A DNA stretch of 50,331 nt from Roseococcus sp. Lineage in GTDB: Bacteria; Pseudomonadota; Alphaproteobacteria; Acetobacterales; Acetobacteraceae. The position numbers and the translations under genes were made by a program. Positions 16,641-26,191 of this stretch are shown here, piece by piece (position 1 is the stretch's first letter; every line of letters starts with the position of its first letter). The stretch spans positions 1 through 50,331 of the forward strand of contig NZ_JAIEQY010000258.1 of the NCBI RefSeq assembly GCF_019747315.1, written 5' to 3'. Below the pieces are notes generated by a model. That model was not told the origin of the DNA. It saw only the letters and a list, made by a program, of their open reading frames with translations, and did no database searches.

Positions 16641-17615
16641 ATGAATCACGCCATCCGCGTCCATGAATATGGCGGCCCCGAGAAGATGCTCTGGGAGGAA
16701 GTGCCCCTGCCGCATCCCAAGCCGGGCGAAGCGCTGATCCGCCAGAAGGCAGTCGGCCTCAACTACATCGACGTCTATTTCCGCACTGGCCTCTATAAGG
16801 CCCCCTCGCTGCCCTTCACCATCGGCATGGAAGGTGCCGGCGTGGTGGAAGCAGTGGGCGAGGGCGTGACGGAAGTCGCCGTCGGTGACCGCGTCGCCTA
16901 TGCCTCCGGCCCGATGGGCGCTTATGCCGAGGCGCGCACCAACAAGGCCGACCGCCTGGTGAAGATCCCCGACGGCATCACCGATGAGCAGGCCGCCTCG
17001 ATGATGCTCCAGGGCATGACGGCGCAATACCTGCTGCGCAGCACCTACCGCGTGAAGGCAGGCGAGACGATCCTGATCCATGCGGCGGCCGGCGGCGTCG
17101 GCCTCATCATGGTGCAATGGGCGAAGTCGCTGGGCTGCACCGTCATCGGCACCGTCAGCACCGAGGCGAAGGCAGAACTCGCCCGCGCGAATGGCTGCGA
17201 CCATGTCGTGCTCTCGGGCGAAGACCTCCCCGCCGCGGTGAAGCGCATCACCGGCGGCGCCATGCTGCCCGTGGTCTATGACAGCGTGGGCCGGGACACC
17301 TTCACCGCCTCGCTCGACTGCCTGGCGCCGCTCGGCATGATGGTGAGCTATGGCAATGCCTCGGGCGCCGTGCCGCCGATCGATATCGGCATCCTCGCCG
17401 CCAAGGGCTCGCTCTACCTGACGCGCCCGACGCTCGGCTCCTACACCATGAAGCGCGCCGATCTGGAATCCGTGGCGGCCGAGCTCTTCGCCGTGGTGAA
17501 GAGCGGCGCGGTGAAGCTGCAGATCAACCAGCGCTATGCGCTGAAGGATGCCGCCCAGTCGCACCGGGACCTGGAAGCCCGCAAGACCACCGGCAGCACC
17601 GTGCTGATCCCCTGA
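16641..17615 (+). CDS. qorA: NADPH:quinone oxidoreductase, zeta-crystallin type
   Basis: The 324-residue medium-chain dehydrogenase/reductase has no zinc ligands. It matches quinone oxidoreductase: HEYGGPEKMLWEEVPLP, VGLNYIDVYFRTGLY, PFTIGMEGAGVVEAVGEGV and the NADPH-binding motif HAAAGGVGLIMVQWAKSLG. The C-terminus (LEARKTTGSTVLIP) is typical of the Qor subgroup. It reduces quinones with NADPH in the cytoplasm. It is closely spaced (9 bases) behind the alkyltransferase gene and likely cotranscribed. It converges with the acetyltransferase gene ending at 17620, leaving 4 bases and no visible hairpin terminator. Confidence 0.92.
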   Translation: MNHAIRVHEYGGPEKMLWEEVPLPHPKPGEALIRQKAVGLNYIDVYFRTGLYKAPSLPFTIGMEGAGVVEAVGEGVTEVAVGDRVAYASGPMGAYAEARTNKADRLVKIPDGITDEQAASMMLQGMTAQYLLRSTYRVKAGETILIHAAAGGVGLIMVQWAKSLGCTVIGTVSTEAKAELARANGCDHVVLSGEDLPAAVKRITGGAMLPVVYDSVGRDTFTASLDCLAPLGMMVSYGNASGAVPPIDIGILAAKGSLYLTRPTLGSYTMKRADLESVAAELFAVVKSGAVKLQINQRYALKDAAQSHRDLEARKTTGSTVLIP

Positions 17616-17619
17616 GGGC

Positions 17620-18357
17620 TCAGCGCAGCACGAAATACCGATAGCGATAGGCCTCCGTGAGCCCCAGCCCCGCCTGGAGCGCCACGGAGGCCTTGTTCGT
17701 GATGGCGACCTGCGCGAAGCAGGTCTCGGCCCCCAGCCCCTGGCCCCAATGCGCGGCGGCGCGGACCATTCGTTGCGCCAGCCCGCGCCGGCGGAATTCC
17801 GGCCGGACCGCCAGGTCGAAAATGCCGGTGAAGCGGCCGTCACAGGTGGCGGACATCGCTGCGGCGGCCTGGCCATCCTCCTCCAGCACCAGCCAGGCGG
17901 CCGGAATGGCGAAAAGCGGCACCGCTTCCTGCTTTTCAGCCCGCCGGGCCGCGGATTGGTATTCCACCGTGCCGATGACCCCGAACCAGGTCACATCCGG
18001 CGCCGGCAGGATCCGGATCGCAGGATCTTCCAGCGGGTCTACCCGGCCATGGGTCACGTGGCTCTCATCCGCCTCCGCCCAGCCTTGGGCACGCAGCAGC
18101 GCCTCAAGACCCGGCGGGTCCAGCGGGGCCGAGCGGAAGCGCGGCGTCATCCCCAGCCGGCGGTAATGCGCGGCGACACGGGCGATGCGGGCTTCCAGCT
18201 CCGGATCAGCCGTGGGGTCGAGCGAGCAGGCGGCATTGGCCCGCCCCGTCCCGCCCAGGAAGGCGCGCACCACGAAGGGGCCATCAAACACCACGCGCGG
18301 CGAGGGCAGCGCGTTGAGCGTCGCGCGCTCCAGCGCATGAACCAGATCGAAACTCAC
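17620..18357 (-). CDS. GNAT-family N-acetyltransferase
   Basis: The 245-residue protein has its recognisable acetyl-CoA-binding motif in the C-terminal half: GIFDLAVRPEFRRRGLAQRMVRAAAHWG, followed by NKASVALQAGLGLTEAYRYRYFV. The N-terminal half resembles the first lobe of double-GNAT proteins but lacks a clear motif. The substrate is unknown. The start codon is GTG at 18357 and shares GTGA with the stop of the HD-domain gene, so the two are coupled. The GTG was chosen over the longer open frame for this overlap. Confidence 0.82.
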   Translation of the reverse strand: MSFDLVHALERATLNALPSPRVVFDGPFVVRAFLGGTGRANAACSLDPTADPELEARIARVAAHYRRLGMTPRFRSAPLDPPGLEALLRAQGWAEADESHVTHGRVDPLEDPAIRILPAPDVTWFGVIGTVEYQSAARRAEKQEAVPLFAIPAAWLVLEEDGQAAAAMSATCDGRFTGIFDLAVRPEFRRRGLAQRMVRAAAHWGQGLGAETCFAQVAITNKASVALQAGLGLTEAYRYRYFVLR

Positions 18358-18908
18358 GCGGCCTCGCGGGCCAGCTCGGCCATGGCATTCTGGTAGGTTC
18401 GGTCGAACAGCGCTTCCAGGCTGGGATTCACGCCACGCAGCCCGGCAGCCACGCGCCCGGCCCAGCCGACATATTCGACCCGGCGCGCGTGATTCCAACT
18501 GGCCGGCGGCGCGGCCACGATGGCGCGCAGATTGGAGATCTTGTCCGCCAGCTTCACCATCTTCGCCATCGCTGATTTCTTCGGCGCCTGCGAGACTTGG
18601 AGCGCCTTGCGCATCTCCTTGGGCAGGCTCTTGTCGTCCGAGACCTCGGCGACGATGCCGGCCACCTCGGCACCGAAGCGTGTGGCCAGGGCCTCCAGCG
18701 TCACCGGCTCGGGGTCGTTGTCGCTGTCCTCCACCGTGTCATGCAGCAGGGCGGCGATGATGGCCGCCTCGGGCGCGTCATGCTCGGCGAGGAGCTGCGC
18801 CACCTCCAGCGGGTGGTTGATATAGGGCTCGGCCGCCGCGCCCTTGCGGCGGTGAGTGGCATGGACGGCAGCGGCGAAACTCGCCGCCGCCAGGATCCGG
18901 GCACTCAA
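18354..18908 (-). CDS. MESH1-like small alarmone hydrolase (HD domain)
   Basis: The 184-residue single-domain protein matches the (p)ppGpp hydrolase domain of RelA/SpoT, and above all the stand-alone MESH1 form. It has HATHRRK, YINHPLEVAQLL (His32), ALLHDTVED (His56-Asp57, Glu60-Asp61), DDKSLPKEMRKALQVSQAP, KLADKISNLRAI (Asp122, Asn126) and VEYVGWAGRVAAGLRGVN. There is no synthetase, TGS or ACT domain. Known members remove the 3'-pyrophosphate of ppGpp, and animal MESH1 also acts on NADPH. The TTG start at 18908 has GAGGAG upstream; no Met exists in the conserved region. It follows the lipoprotein genes closely. Confidence 0.85.
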   Translation of the reverse strand: MSARILAAASFAAAVHATHRRKGAAAEPYINHPLEVAQLLAEHDAPEAAIIAALLHDTVEDSDNDPEPVTLEALATRFGAEVAGIVAEVSDDKSLPKEMRKALQVSQAPKKSAMAKMVKLADKISNLRAIVAAPPASWNHARRVEYVGWAGRVAAGLRGVNPSLEALFDRTYQNAMAELAREAA

Positions 18909-18921
18909 ACGGGCAGGCTCC

Positions 18922-19149
18922 TCAGCGCTGCGGGGTGGTGATGACGCCGGTCGCGGCACCCACCGCGCCGCCGGTGACGGCGCCGATCGCGGCACCGCGT
19001 CCGCCGCCGGCAATGCCGCCAATGGCGGCGCCCGCCCCGGCGCCCAGCAACCCGCCCCCCGCCGCGCGTTGCAGCGGATCATTGGGATTGGTGCAGGCCG
19101 AGGTGGCCAGGGCGGCCAGCAGGCCCAGGGGGAAAAGCAGCTTGCGCAT
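18922..19149 (-). CDS. Small glycine-zipper lipoprotein, copy 2
   Basis: The 75-residue protein has a lipoprotein signal ending in LATSAC, with Cys19 as the lipid site. The mature sequence TNPNDPLQRAAGGGLLGAGA runs into a glycine zipper with GxxxG repeats (GGIAGGGRGAAIGAVTGG). Such proteins are outer-membrane-associated and of unknown role. It is nearly identical, at both DNA and protein level, to the neighbouring copy over the mature part, whereas the signal peptides differ. It is followed after 13 bases by the alarmone hydrolase gene. Confidence 0.82.
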   Translation of the reverse strand: MRKLLFPLGLLAALATSACTNPNDPLQRAAGGGLLGAGAGAAIGGIAGGGRGAAIGAVTGGAVGAATGVITTPQR

Positions 19150-19155
19150 GACGGC

Positions 19156-19401
19156 CTACTTGTAGGCGCGGGGTTGCGGCTGCGGCGTGGTGATCACACC
19201 GGTTGCCGCCCCCACCGCCCCGCCGGTGACGGCGCCGATCGCGGCTCCGCGGCCACCGCCGGCAATGCCGCCGATGGCGGCACCCGCTCCGGCGCCGAGC
19301 AGGCCGCCGCCGGCTGCGCGCTGCAGCGGATCATTCGGGTTGGTGCAGGCGCCCAGGCCCAGAAGGGCGATCAGGCCCAGACTCGTCAGAACGGATTTCA
19401 A
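19156..19401 (-). CDS. Small glycine-zipper lipoprotein, copy 1
   Basis: An 81-residue paralogue of the next gene downstream. With a TTG start at 19401, which follows a strong GGGAGGAGA, it reads MKSVLTSLGLIALLGLGAC. That is a clean lipoprotein signal with Cys19 as the lipid site. An ATG at 19434 exists, but that reading would place the ribosome-binding site inside the gene. The mature part has the same TNPNDPLQRA start and glycine zipper, and ends PQPQPRAYK. The two genes clearly arose by tandem duplication. Confidence 0.8.
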   Translation of the reverse strand: MKSVLTSLGLIALLGLGACTNPNDPLQRAAGGGLLGAGAGAAIGGIAGGGRGAAIGAVTGGAVGAATGVITTPQPQPRAYK

Positions 19402-19882
19402 CGCGATCTCCTCCCACAGGTGCAATCTGCACATCGTTCACTTCAAAAATGGCAGCAAAATGAACCGGTCCCGCCCGGCCAAAATCGCCCTCGGCAGATG
19501 AATTGCCCCGATGGTTGGCAGATTATCGCCAAGGTTGAAAAGATATCATGGAAACGCGGGCTTCGCGCCATGCTGGCTTGTCTGGGCGGGCGAATCTCCG
19601 CCCGGCCGGTCACGGCGTGCGCAGCCGGATCGCGACGGAGAAGGAGGGCGAAGATCGGCATGGCCGGAAGCTCGGCCAGAAAGCTGGCGGCAAGATGGGC
19701 GGTCGTGCTGCGGGTCAGCCTGGCCCGGCCCGAACGGGCCGCGACGTCCGACTCGGCACAGGCGCAGCTCCGCATCGCGGCAAGCCCGTGCGGCGTTGGA
19801 CGCCATGGCTGAGCCGGCCGCCCATCGGGGCCCGCGCCGCGCCACCCGCATCATCGAGACAATGCGGGCGGCGTGTGGCGCA
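19402..19882. other. 481-bp region with no convincing gene
   Basis: Upstream of copy 1 the sequence is relatively A/T-rich (about 19435-19550), which could hold its promoter. From about 19550 to 19880 the DNA is GC-rich with short open frames on both strands, for example 19570-19812 (+) and 19546-19854 (-). None has a recognisable domain, a good ribosome-binding site or a plausible composition (Arg/Ala-rich). It is the 3' side of rho; no hairpin with a T run is evident. Confidence 0.5.
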
Positions 19883-21154
<1,272 letters not shown>

Positions 21155-21339
21155 GTAGCATCCGAAGGGTGGATCGTGGGGAAGACGCCGGGGGCGATGT
21201 CGTGGGGCCCAGCATTCACGCCGCGCACTGAGGCTTCGGCGAATCCGGCGGTCGGGAGGGAGGGATCGGCCTTGAAGGAGCCGACGCCTATAACCTAGGG
21301 AGGCCCAGCGCCCGCGTCAACGGGCGTGTCAAGCGGAAA

Positions 21340-21807
21340 TCAGAAAGGCTTCACGATCACCATCAGGACGATGACGATCATCAGCAGCGTCGGCACCTCG
21401 TTCATGATGCGCCAGTGGCGCTGGGGAAACAGGCGCTCATCCCGCTCGAAGGCCTTGCGGTGCTTGGCCAGGTACATGTGGAACCATGTCATCGCCAGCA
21501 CGCTGGCCAGCTTCACGTGCCACCAGCCCGAGGTCCAGGAAACCACGCCCGGCGTGGCCACCAGCACCAGGCCCAGCAGCCAGGTGACGATCATGCTGGG
21601 GTTCATGATGGCGCGCAGCAGCAGGCGCTCCATCTTCTTGAAGCGTTCATGCTCGATGTTTCCACCTGGGCCCCCACCCTGCGGGATTTCGCAGTGATAG
21701 ACATAGAGGCGCGGCAGGTAGAAGAGCCCCGCCATCCAGGCCATGACCGCCATGAGATGGAAGGATTTCACCCAGAGATAGGCGGGGGCCAGAAAGTCCA
21801 CGGTCAA
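21340..21807 (-). CDS. hemJ: Protoporphyrinogen oxidase HemJ
   Basis: The 155-residue membrane protein has four hydrophobic segments and the HemJ signature. [28 protein letters not shown] contains His17, and [19 protein letters not shown] and [18 protein letters not shown] follow. It converts protoporphyrinogen IX to protoporphyrin IX in the inner membrane, with electrons passed to the respiratory chain. The start is TTG at 21807 with AGGA 5 bases upstream; a GTG two codons later at 21801 is a possible alternative. It lies next to rho and divergent from hisB. Confidence 0.93.
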   Translation of the reverse strand: MTVDFLAPAYLWVKSFHLMAVMAWMAGLFYLPRLYVYHCEIPQGGGPGGNIEHERFKKMERLLLRAIMNPSMIVTWLLGLVLVATPGVVSWTSGWWHVKLASVLAMTWFHMYLAKHRKAFERDERLFPQRHWRIMNEVPTLLMIVIVLMVIVKPF

Positions 21808-21908
21808 GGTTCCTGCGGGAAGGGGTACCGCCCATCATCGCCGGGAAAGCGCGTGGCGGGAATCCCCGGCGCTGGCCTTCTCCGCCTGGGAGGATTAGAG
21901 GAACGCCC

Positions 21909-22520
21909 ATGCAGCCCACCTCCGTGACCCGCCGCGCCGAGATCGCCCGCACCACCGCCGAGACCGACATCCAGGCCCGGCTCAACCTGGATGGCACCGG
22001 CCAGGCCGAGATCGCCACCGGCATCGGCTTCCTCGACCACATGCTGCACGCACTCACGCGGCACGGTCTGCTCGACCTCGCGCTCACCGCGAAGGGCGAC
22101 CTGCACATTGATTTCCACCACACGACGGAGGATTGCGGCATCGTCCTTGGCCAGGCCATCAAGGCCGCGCTGGGCGAGAAGCGCGGCATCACCCGTTTCG
22201 GCCATTGCCTGATGCCGATGGATGAGGCGCTGGCCGAATGCGCGATTGATATTTCGGGTCGCCCCTTCCTCGCCTGGAGCGTGACCTTCCCGCGCGACAA
22301 GGTCGGCGAGATGGACACCGAGCTGTTTGAGGAGTTCTTCCGCGCCCTGGTGATGAATGCGGGCCTCACCTGCCACATCACGCAGAAGGCCGGCACCAAC
22401 GCGCATCATATCGCCGAGGCCTGCTTCAAGGCCTTCGCCCGTGCGCTCCGCATGGCGGTCGAAGCCGATCCGCGGCAGCGCGGCGCCATCCCCTCCACCA
22501 AGGGCGTGCTGGAGGGGTGA
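21909..22520 (+). CDS. hisB: Imidazoleglycerol-phosphate dehydratase
   Basis: The 203-residue monofunctional enzyme has the manganese-binding motifs [16 protein letters not shown] and [16 protein letters not shown], and a second pair, [20 protein letters not shown]. There is no phosphatase domain of the enterobacterial HisNB type. It dehydrates imidazole glycerol phosphate to imidazole acetol phosphate. It opens the histidine operon, and its stop (TGA, 22518-22520) overlaps the next ATG by one base. Divergent from hemJ, so the 101-base gap probably carries promoters for both. Confidence 0.96.
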   Translation: MQPTSVTRRAEIARTTAETDIQARLNLDGTGQAEIATGIGFLDHMLHALTRHGLLDLALTAKGDLHIDFHHTTEDCGIVLGQAIKAALGEKRGITRFGHCLMPMDEALAECAIDISGRPFLAWSVTFPRDKVGEMDTELFEEFFRALVMNAGLTCHITQKAGTNAHHIAEACFKAFARALRMAVEADPRQRGAIPSTKGVLEG

Positions 22521-22927
22521 TGCGCAGCTGGACCGTCCATCTTCCCCCCGGCGCCGGCCGCGGCTCCGTCCCCGCCACGGGGCTGGGCAAGCCGCCGATG
22601 CTGATCCCGGAGGGCTTCTCCCTCTGGGCCTTCGTCTTCGGGCCCTTCTGGCTCTTCGTGCATCGCGCCTGGCTGGCCGGGTTTTTGGTTCTGGTGGGTC
22701 TGGTGGCGGTGAACTTTCTGCCTGATCCCTATGGCATCGCGCTCGCCCTGGCCGCGCATCTGCTGCTGGGCTTCCAGGGGCAGGATCTGCGCCGCTGGAC
22801 GCTCGCGCGCCGGGGCTGGAGCCTCGCCCATGTGGTGCAGGCGCAAAGCGCCGAGGGCGCGCTGGCCCGGCTGCTCCAGGCTGAACCGCGCCTGCTGCCG
22901 CTCTACGCCGCCGAGGCACGGCAATGA
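22520..22927 (+). CDS. DUF2628 membrane protein within the his operon
   Basis: The 135-residue protein matches the DUF2628 family. A short N-terminal strand region is followed by EGFSLWAFVFGPFWLFVHRAWLAG and two to three hydrophobic segments, ending in a soluble tail (WSLAHVVQAQSAEGALARLL). The function is unknown. The frame begins at ATG 22520, overlapping the hisB stop, and its own stop overlaps the hisH ATG (ATGA). Members of this family are commonly found in this position in alphaproteobacteria, but a role in histidine synthesis is not established. Confidence 0.85.
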   Translation: MRSWTVHLPPGAGRGSVPATGLGKPPMLIPEGFSLWAFVFGPFWLFVHRAWLAGFLVLVGLVAVNFLPDPYGIALALAAHLLLGFQGQDLRRWTLARRGWSLAHVVQAQSAEGALARLLQAEPRLLPLYAAEARQ

Positions 22928-23568
22928 GGGTCGCCGTGATCGACCCGGGCTCGGGCAACCTCGCCTCGGTGCGCCGCGCCCTGGAGCGCGTGGCCGATGG
23001 CCCCCTCACCGTCGAGATCACGCGCGAGCCGGAGACGCTGATCCACGCCGACCGCATCGTGCTGCCCGGCCAGGGCGCCTTCGCCGCCTGCCGCGCGGGG
23101 CTGGACGCGCTGGAAGGCATGGTGGCCGCGCTCTACGAGCAGGTGCAGGTCCGCAAGAAGCCCTTCCTCGGCATCTGCGTCGGCCTGCAATTGCTGGCCG
23201 AGCGCGGGCTGGAGCATGGCGCGACGGCCGGCCTTGCCTGGCTGCCGGGCGAGGTGGCGGAGATGGACCCGCGCGCCCCGGATGGCTCGGCCCTGCCCCT
23301 GCCGCAGATGGGCTGGAACACGCTCGACTTCACGCCCGGCGCGCATCCGGTGCTGGAGGGGCTGCTCCCCGGCGACCACGCCTATTTCGTGCATTCCTAC
23401 GCCTGGCGTGGCGGCGAGGCCGGCGATGTGCTGGCCACCACGGATTATGGCGGCCCCGTCCCGGCCATATTGGGGCGCGGCAACATCATCGGCACGCAAT
23501 TCCATGTCGAGAAAAGCGCGGGCGTGGGCCTGCGCATCCTGCATAATTTTCTCCGGTGGTCGCCGTGA
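22924..23568 (+). CDS. hisH: Imidazole glycerol phosphate synthase, glutaminase subunit
   Basis: The 214-residue class I amidotransferase has the nucleophile Cys85 in GICVGLQLL, the oxyanion region LPGQGAFAACR, and the His/Glu pair in GTQFHVEKS. PQMGWNTL and FVHSYAW are also HisH signatures. It supplies ammonia from glutamine to HisF. Both ends overlap neighbours by four bases (ATGA with the DUF2628 gene, GTGA with the acetyltransferase gene). HisF lies three genes downstream rather than adjacent. Confidence 0.96.
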   Translation: MRVAVIDPGSGNLASVRRALERVADGPLTVEITREPETLIHADRIVLPGQGAFAACRAGLDALEGMVAALYEQVQVRKKPFLGICVGLQLLAERGLEHGATAGLAWLPGEVAEMDPRAPDGSALPLPQMGWNTLDFTPGAHPVLEGLLPGDHAYFVHSYAWRGGEAGDVLATTDYGGPVPAILGRGNIIGTQFHVEKSAGVGLRILHNFLRWSP

Positions 23569-24152
23569 GCTCCGAACCCGCCGTGGTGCACCGCCTGGAG
23601 GTGGAGCGGGTGGACATGCTCGACCCGCATGATCTCGCGGACCTGTGCGAGGCGACCAACGCCGCCATCGTGGAAGGCGGCGGCTTCGGCTGGGTGGAGG
23701 CGCAAAGCCGCTCCGCCCTCGAACGCCATTTCCGCGGCGTGATGCTGGTGCCGGAGCGCGAGTTCTTCGTGGCCCGGCTGGATGGCGAGGTGGTGGGCAG
23801 TGCCCAGATGGTGCGCCCGCCGCGCAACAACGAAGCCCAGGGCTTCACCGCCCAACTCACCCACGCCTTCATCGCGCCCTACGCGCGCGGCTTCGGCCTG
23901 GCGCGGCTGCTGGTGCGGCGCGTGGAGGAGCGTGCGGCGGCCATGGGCATCCGCGTGCTCAACCTCGACGTCCGCGCCACGCAGGAGACGGCCATCACGC
24001 TGTTCGAGCGGCTGGGCTATGTGCGTTGGGGATCGCACCCGGCCTATGCGCGGGTGAATGGCGAGACGGTCGCCGGCTATTTCTATTATCGCCTGCTGGA
24101 ACCCCAGCATGGCCGCAGCACGGCCGACGCGTTGGGGCGGATCAAGACATGA
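23565..24152 (+). CDS. GNAT-family N-acetyltransferase in the his operon
   Basis: The 195-residue acetyltransferase has a standard GNAT core: [21 protein letters not shown], then [27 protein letters not shown] (motif A with the RGFGLA loop) and [25 protein letters not shown]. The C-terminal YYRLLEP is typical of alphaproteobacterial relatives. The GTG at 23565 overlaps the hisH stop, so this start is preferred over the upstream in-frame GTG at 23556. The stop overlaps hisA (ATGA). Substrate unknown. Confidence 0.87.
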   Translation: MSSEPAVVHRLEVERVDMLDPHDLADLCEATNAAIVEGGGFGWVEAQSRSALERHFRGVMLVPEREFFVARLDGEVVGSAQMVRPPRNNEAQGFTAQLTHAFIAPYARGFGLARLLVRRVEERAAAMGIRVLNLDVRATQETAITLFERLGYVRWGSHPAYARVNGETVAGYFYYRLLEPQHGRSTADALGRIKT

Positions 24153-24883
24153 GCGGCTTCACCCTCTACCCGGCCATCGACCTCAAGCAGGGCCGCGTCG
24201 TGCGCCTCCAGCGGGGCGACATGGCACAGGCGACCATCTATGCGGAGGACCCGGCCGAACAGGCCTGTGCCTTCGCCGCCGATGGCTTCAAATGGCTGCA
24301 TGTGGTGGATTTGGACGGCGCCTTCGCCGGCAAGCCCGCCAATGCCGAGGCCGTGGCGCGCATCCTCTCGGCCACGCCCATGCCGGTGCAGCTGGGCGGC
24401 GGCATCCGCAACATGCCGACGGTGGAGGCCTGGCTCGGCGCCGGCGTCACCCGCGTCATCCTGGGCTCGGCCGCGGTGAAGGATCCGCAATTCGTGCGCG
24501 AGGCCTGCCGGCATTTCCCCGGCCGCGTCGTCGTCGGCATCGATGCCCGCGCCGGCATGGTGGCAACCGAGGGCTGGGCCGAGACCAGCACCCTCTCGGC
24601 GCGCGACCTCGCGCTGCGGCTGGAGGATGCCGGGGCGGCCGCCATCATCTACACCGACATCGACCGCGACGGCATGCTGAGCGGCGTGAATGTCGCACAG
24701 ACGCGCGAGCTGGCCCTGGCGCTGGACACGCCCGTCATCGCCTCGGGCGGCGTCGCTTCCATCGCCGACCTGGTGGCGCTGAAGGCGGTGGCGGCGGATG
24801 GCATTTCCGGCTGCATCCTGGGCCGGGCGCTTTATGACGGCAGGATCGCCCCGGCCGAGGCGCTGGCGCTCGCCGCGGCGTGA
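24149..24883 (+). CDS. hisA: Phosphoribosylformimino-5-aminoimidazole carboxamide ribotide isomerase
   Basis: The 244-residue TIM-barrel protein has the HisA signature. The catalytic Asp11 is in [14 protein letters not shown], followed by [16 protein letters not shown], the second acid in [12 protein letters not shown], and IASGGVAS and [11 protein letters not shown] phosphate loops. It performs the Amadori rearrangement of ProFAR to PRFAR. Start and stop overlap the two flanking acetyltransferase genes (ATGA upstream, GTGA downstream). The GVNVAQT segment supports HisA over HisF. Confidence 0.97.
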   Translation: MSGFTLYPAIDLKQGRVVRLQRGDMAQATIYAEDPAEQACAFAADGFKWLHVVDLDGAFAGKPANAEAVARILSATPMPVQLGGGIRNMPTVEAWLGAGVTRVILGSAAVKDPQFVREACRHFPGRVVVGIDARAGMVATEGWAETSTLSARDLALRLEDAGAAAIIYTDIDRDGMLSGVNVAQTRELALALDTPVIASGGVASIADLVALKAVAADGISGCILGRALYDGRIAPAEALALAAA

Positions 24884-25539
24884 TCCGGCTGGCAGCCCCG
24901 GCTGACCTGCCGGGCATGCTGGACCTCTGTCAGCACCTCAATCCGCTGGACCCGTGGGTGCCGGAGGCAGTGGCGGCCAGGCCCTGGGCGGCGATGTTGG
25001 GCTCCGAGCAGATTCGCCTCATCGTCGCGGAGCGGGAAGGCGCGCTGGCTTTCAGCTTCTTGCTGGTGATCGTGCCCAATATCATGCGCGAAGCGCGCAG
25101 CCTCGGCGTGAATGAGAATGTCGTCACCCATGCGGCGTATCGCGGCCAAGGCCTGGGCCGGGCGGTGCTGGCCACTGCCGTGGACGCCGCCTGCCGGGCC
25201 GGTTGCTGCAAGGGGATGCTGGCCACCGGCTCGCGCCAGCGTTCGGCCTGGAGCTTCTGCGAAAGCGCCGGATTCCCCCGGGCCACGCGAACAGATTTCG
25301 AAGTGCGGCGCGATTGCAACACGCCCGCCACGAAACCATCGCTTGACGCTCCCGCAAAAACGAAGCAATCGCCTGATCCCAGGATCATCCGGATGCCTGG
25401 ACAAGCCAGGGATTCATCCGTTGCTCGCGCTCCGCATCATCCCCTGCCTCGATGTGAAGGAAGGCCGCGTCGTCAAGGGCGTGAACTTTCTTTCCCTGCG
25501 CGACGCCGGGGACCCGGTGGAGCAGGCCCGCGCCTATGA
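24880..25539 (+). CDS. GNAT-family N-acetyltransferase with a tail overlapping hisF
   Basis: The first ~150 of 219 residues form a GNAT domain: [43 protein letters not shown] (acetyl-CoA loop), and [15 protein letters not shown]. From about residue 155 the sequence is Pro/Arg-rich with no family resemblance. The frame runs 119 bases into hisF before a stop. It may be a real overlap, or a frameshift near 25330 may have removed the original stop. GTG at 24880 overlaps the hisA stop. No substrate can be assigned. A hairpin, CCTGG-acaag-CCAGG, lies at 25396-25410 just before hisF. Confidence 0.72.
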   Translation: MIRLAAPADLPGMLDLCQHLNPLDPWVPEAVAARPWAAMLGSEQIRLIVAEREGALAFSFLLVIVPNIMREARSLGVNENVVTHAAYRGQGLGRAVLATAVDAACRAGCCKGMLATGSRQRSAWSFCESAGFPRATRTDFEVRRDCNTPATKPSLDAPAKTKQSPDPRIIRMPGQARDSSVARAPHHPLPRCEGRPRRQGRELSFPARRRGPGGAGPRL

Positions 25540-26191
25540 CGCGCAGGGCGCCGATGAGCTCACCTTCCTCGACATCGGCGCGACGCATGAGAACCGGGAC
25601 ACGATGTATGACGTCGTCTCCCGCACGGCGGCCGAGGTCTTCATCCCCCTCACCGTGGGCGGCGGGGTGCGCAGCGTCGAGGATATCCGCAAACTGCTTC
25701 TGGCCGGCGCCGATAAGGCCAGCATCAATTCGGCGGCGGTGGGCGACCCCGAGCTGGTGCGCCGCGCGGCCGAGGCCTTCGGCAGCCAATGCATCGTCGT
25801 CGCCGTGGATGCGAAGAAGGTGGCGGAGGGCCGCTGGGAAATCTTCACCCATGGCGGCCGCCGCGAAACCGGGCTGGATGCCGTGGATTGGGCGCGCCGC
25901 ATGGCGAGCCTGGGCGCGGGCGAAATCCTGCTGACCTCGATGGACCGTGACGGCACGAAGCAGGGCTTCGACCTCGATCTGCTGCGCCGCGTGGTGGGCG
26001 CGGTGCGCGTGCCGGTGGTGGCCTCTGGCGGCGTGGGTTCGTTAAGCCATTTCGTGGAAGGTGCGCAGGTGGGCGCGACGGGCCTGCTGGCGGCCAGCGT
26101 GTTTCACGACGGCGTGTTCCGCATCGAACAGGCCAAGGATGCCTTGGTGGCGGCGGGCCTGCCCGTGCGCCGCGTCCGGGAGATGGCATGA
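25421..26191 (+). CDS. hisF: Imidazole glycerol phosphate synthase, cyclase subunit
   Basis: The 256-residue TIM-barrel protein has the HisF signature. [19 protein letters not shown] contains the catalytic Asp11, and [28 protein letters not shown], the second catalytic acid in [15 protein letters not shown] and [10 protein letters not shown] follow. It closes the imidazole ring with ammonia from HisH. The start is TTG at 25421, supported by AGGGA upstream and by matching family length; there is no ATG near the conserved start. It is embedded in the operon, overlapping the acetyltransferase tail upstream and hisE (ATGA) downstream. Confidence 0.95.
   Translation: MLALRIIPCLDVKEGRVVKGVNFLSLRDAGDPVEQARAYDAQGADELTFLDIGATHENRDTMYDVVSRTAAEVFIPLTVGGGVRSVEDIRKLLLAGADKASINSAAVGDPELVRRAAEAFGSQCIVVAVDAKKVAEGRWEIFTHGGRRETGLDAVDWARRMASLGAGEILLTSMDRDGTKQGFDLDLLRRVVGAVRVPVVASGGVGSLSHFVEGAQVGATGLLAASVFHDGVFRIEQAKDALVAAGLPVRRVREMA

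Noticed and set aside
16011-17876. Minus-strand open frame continuing upstream of the ferredoxin start
   Set aside because: It is antisense to ogt and qorA. The ferredoxin has a strong ribosome-binding site at its own ATG (16010).
19570-19812. Short plus-strand frame in the gap before rho
   Set aside because: Arg/Ala-rich composition, no ribosome-binding site and no recognisable fold; left as non-coding.
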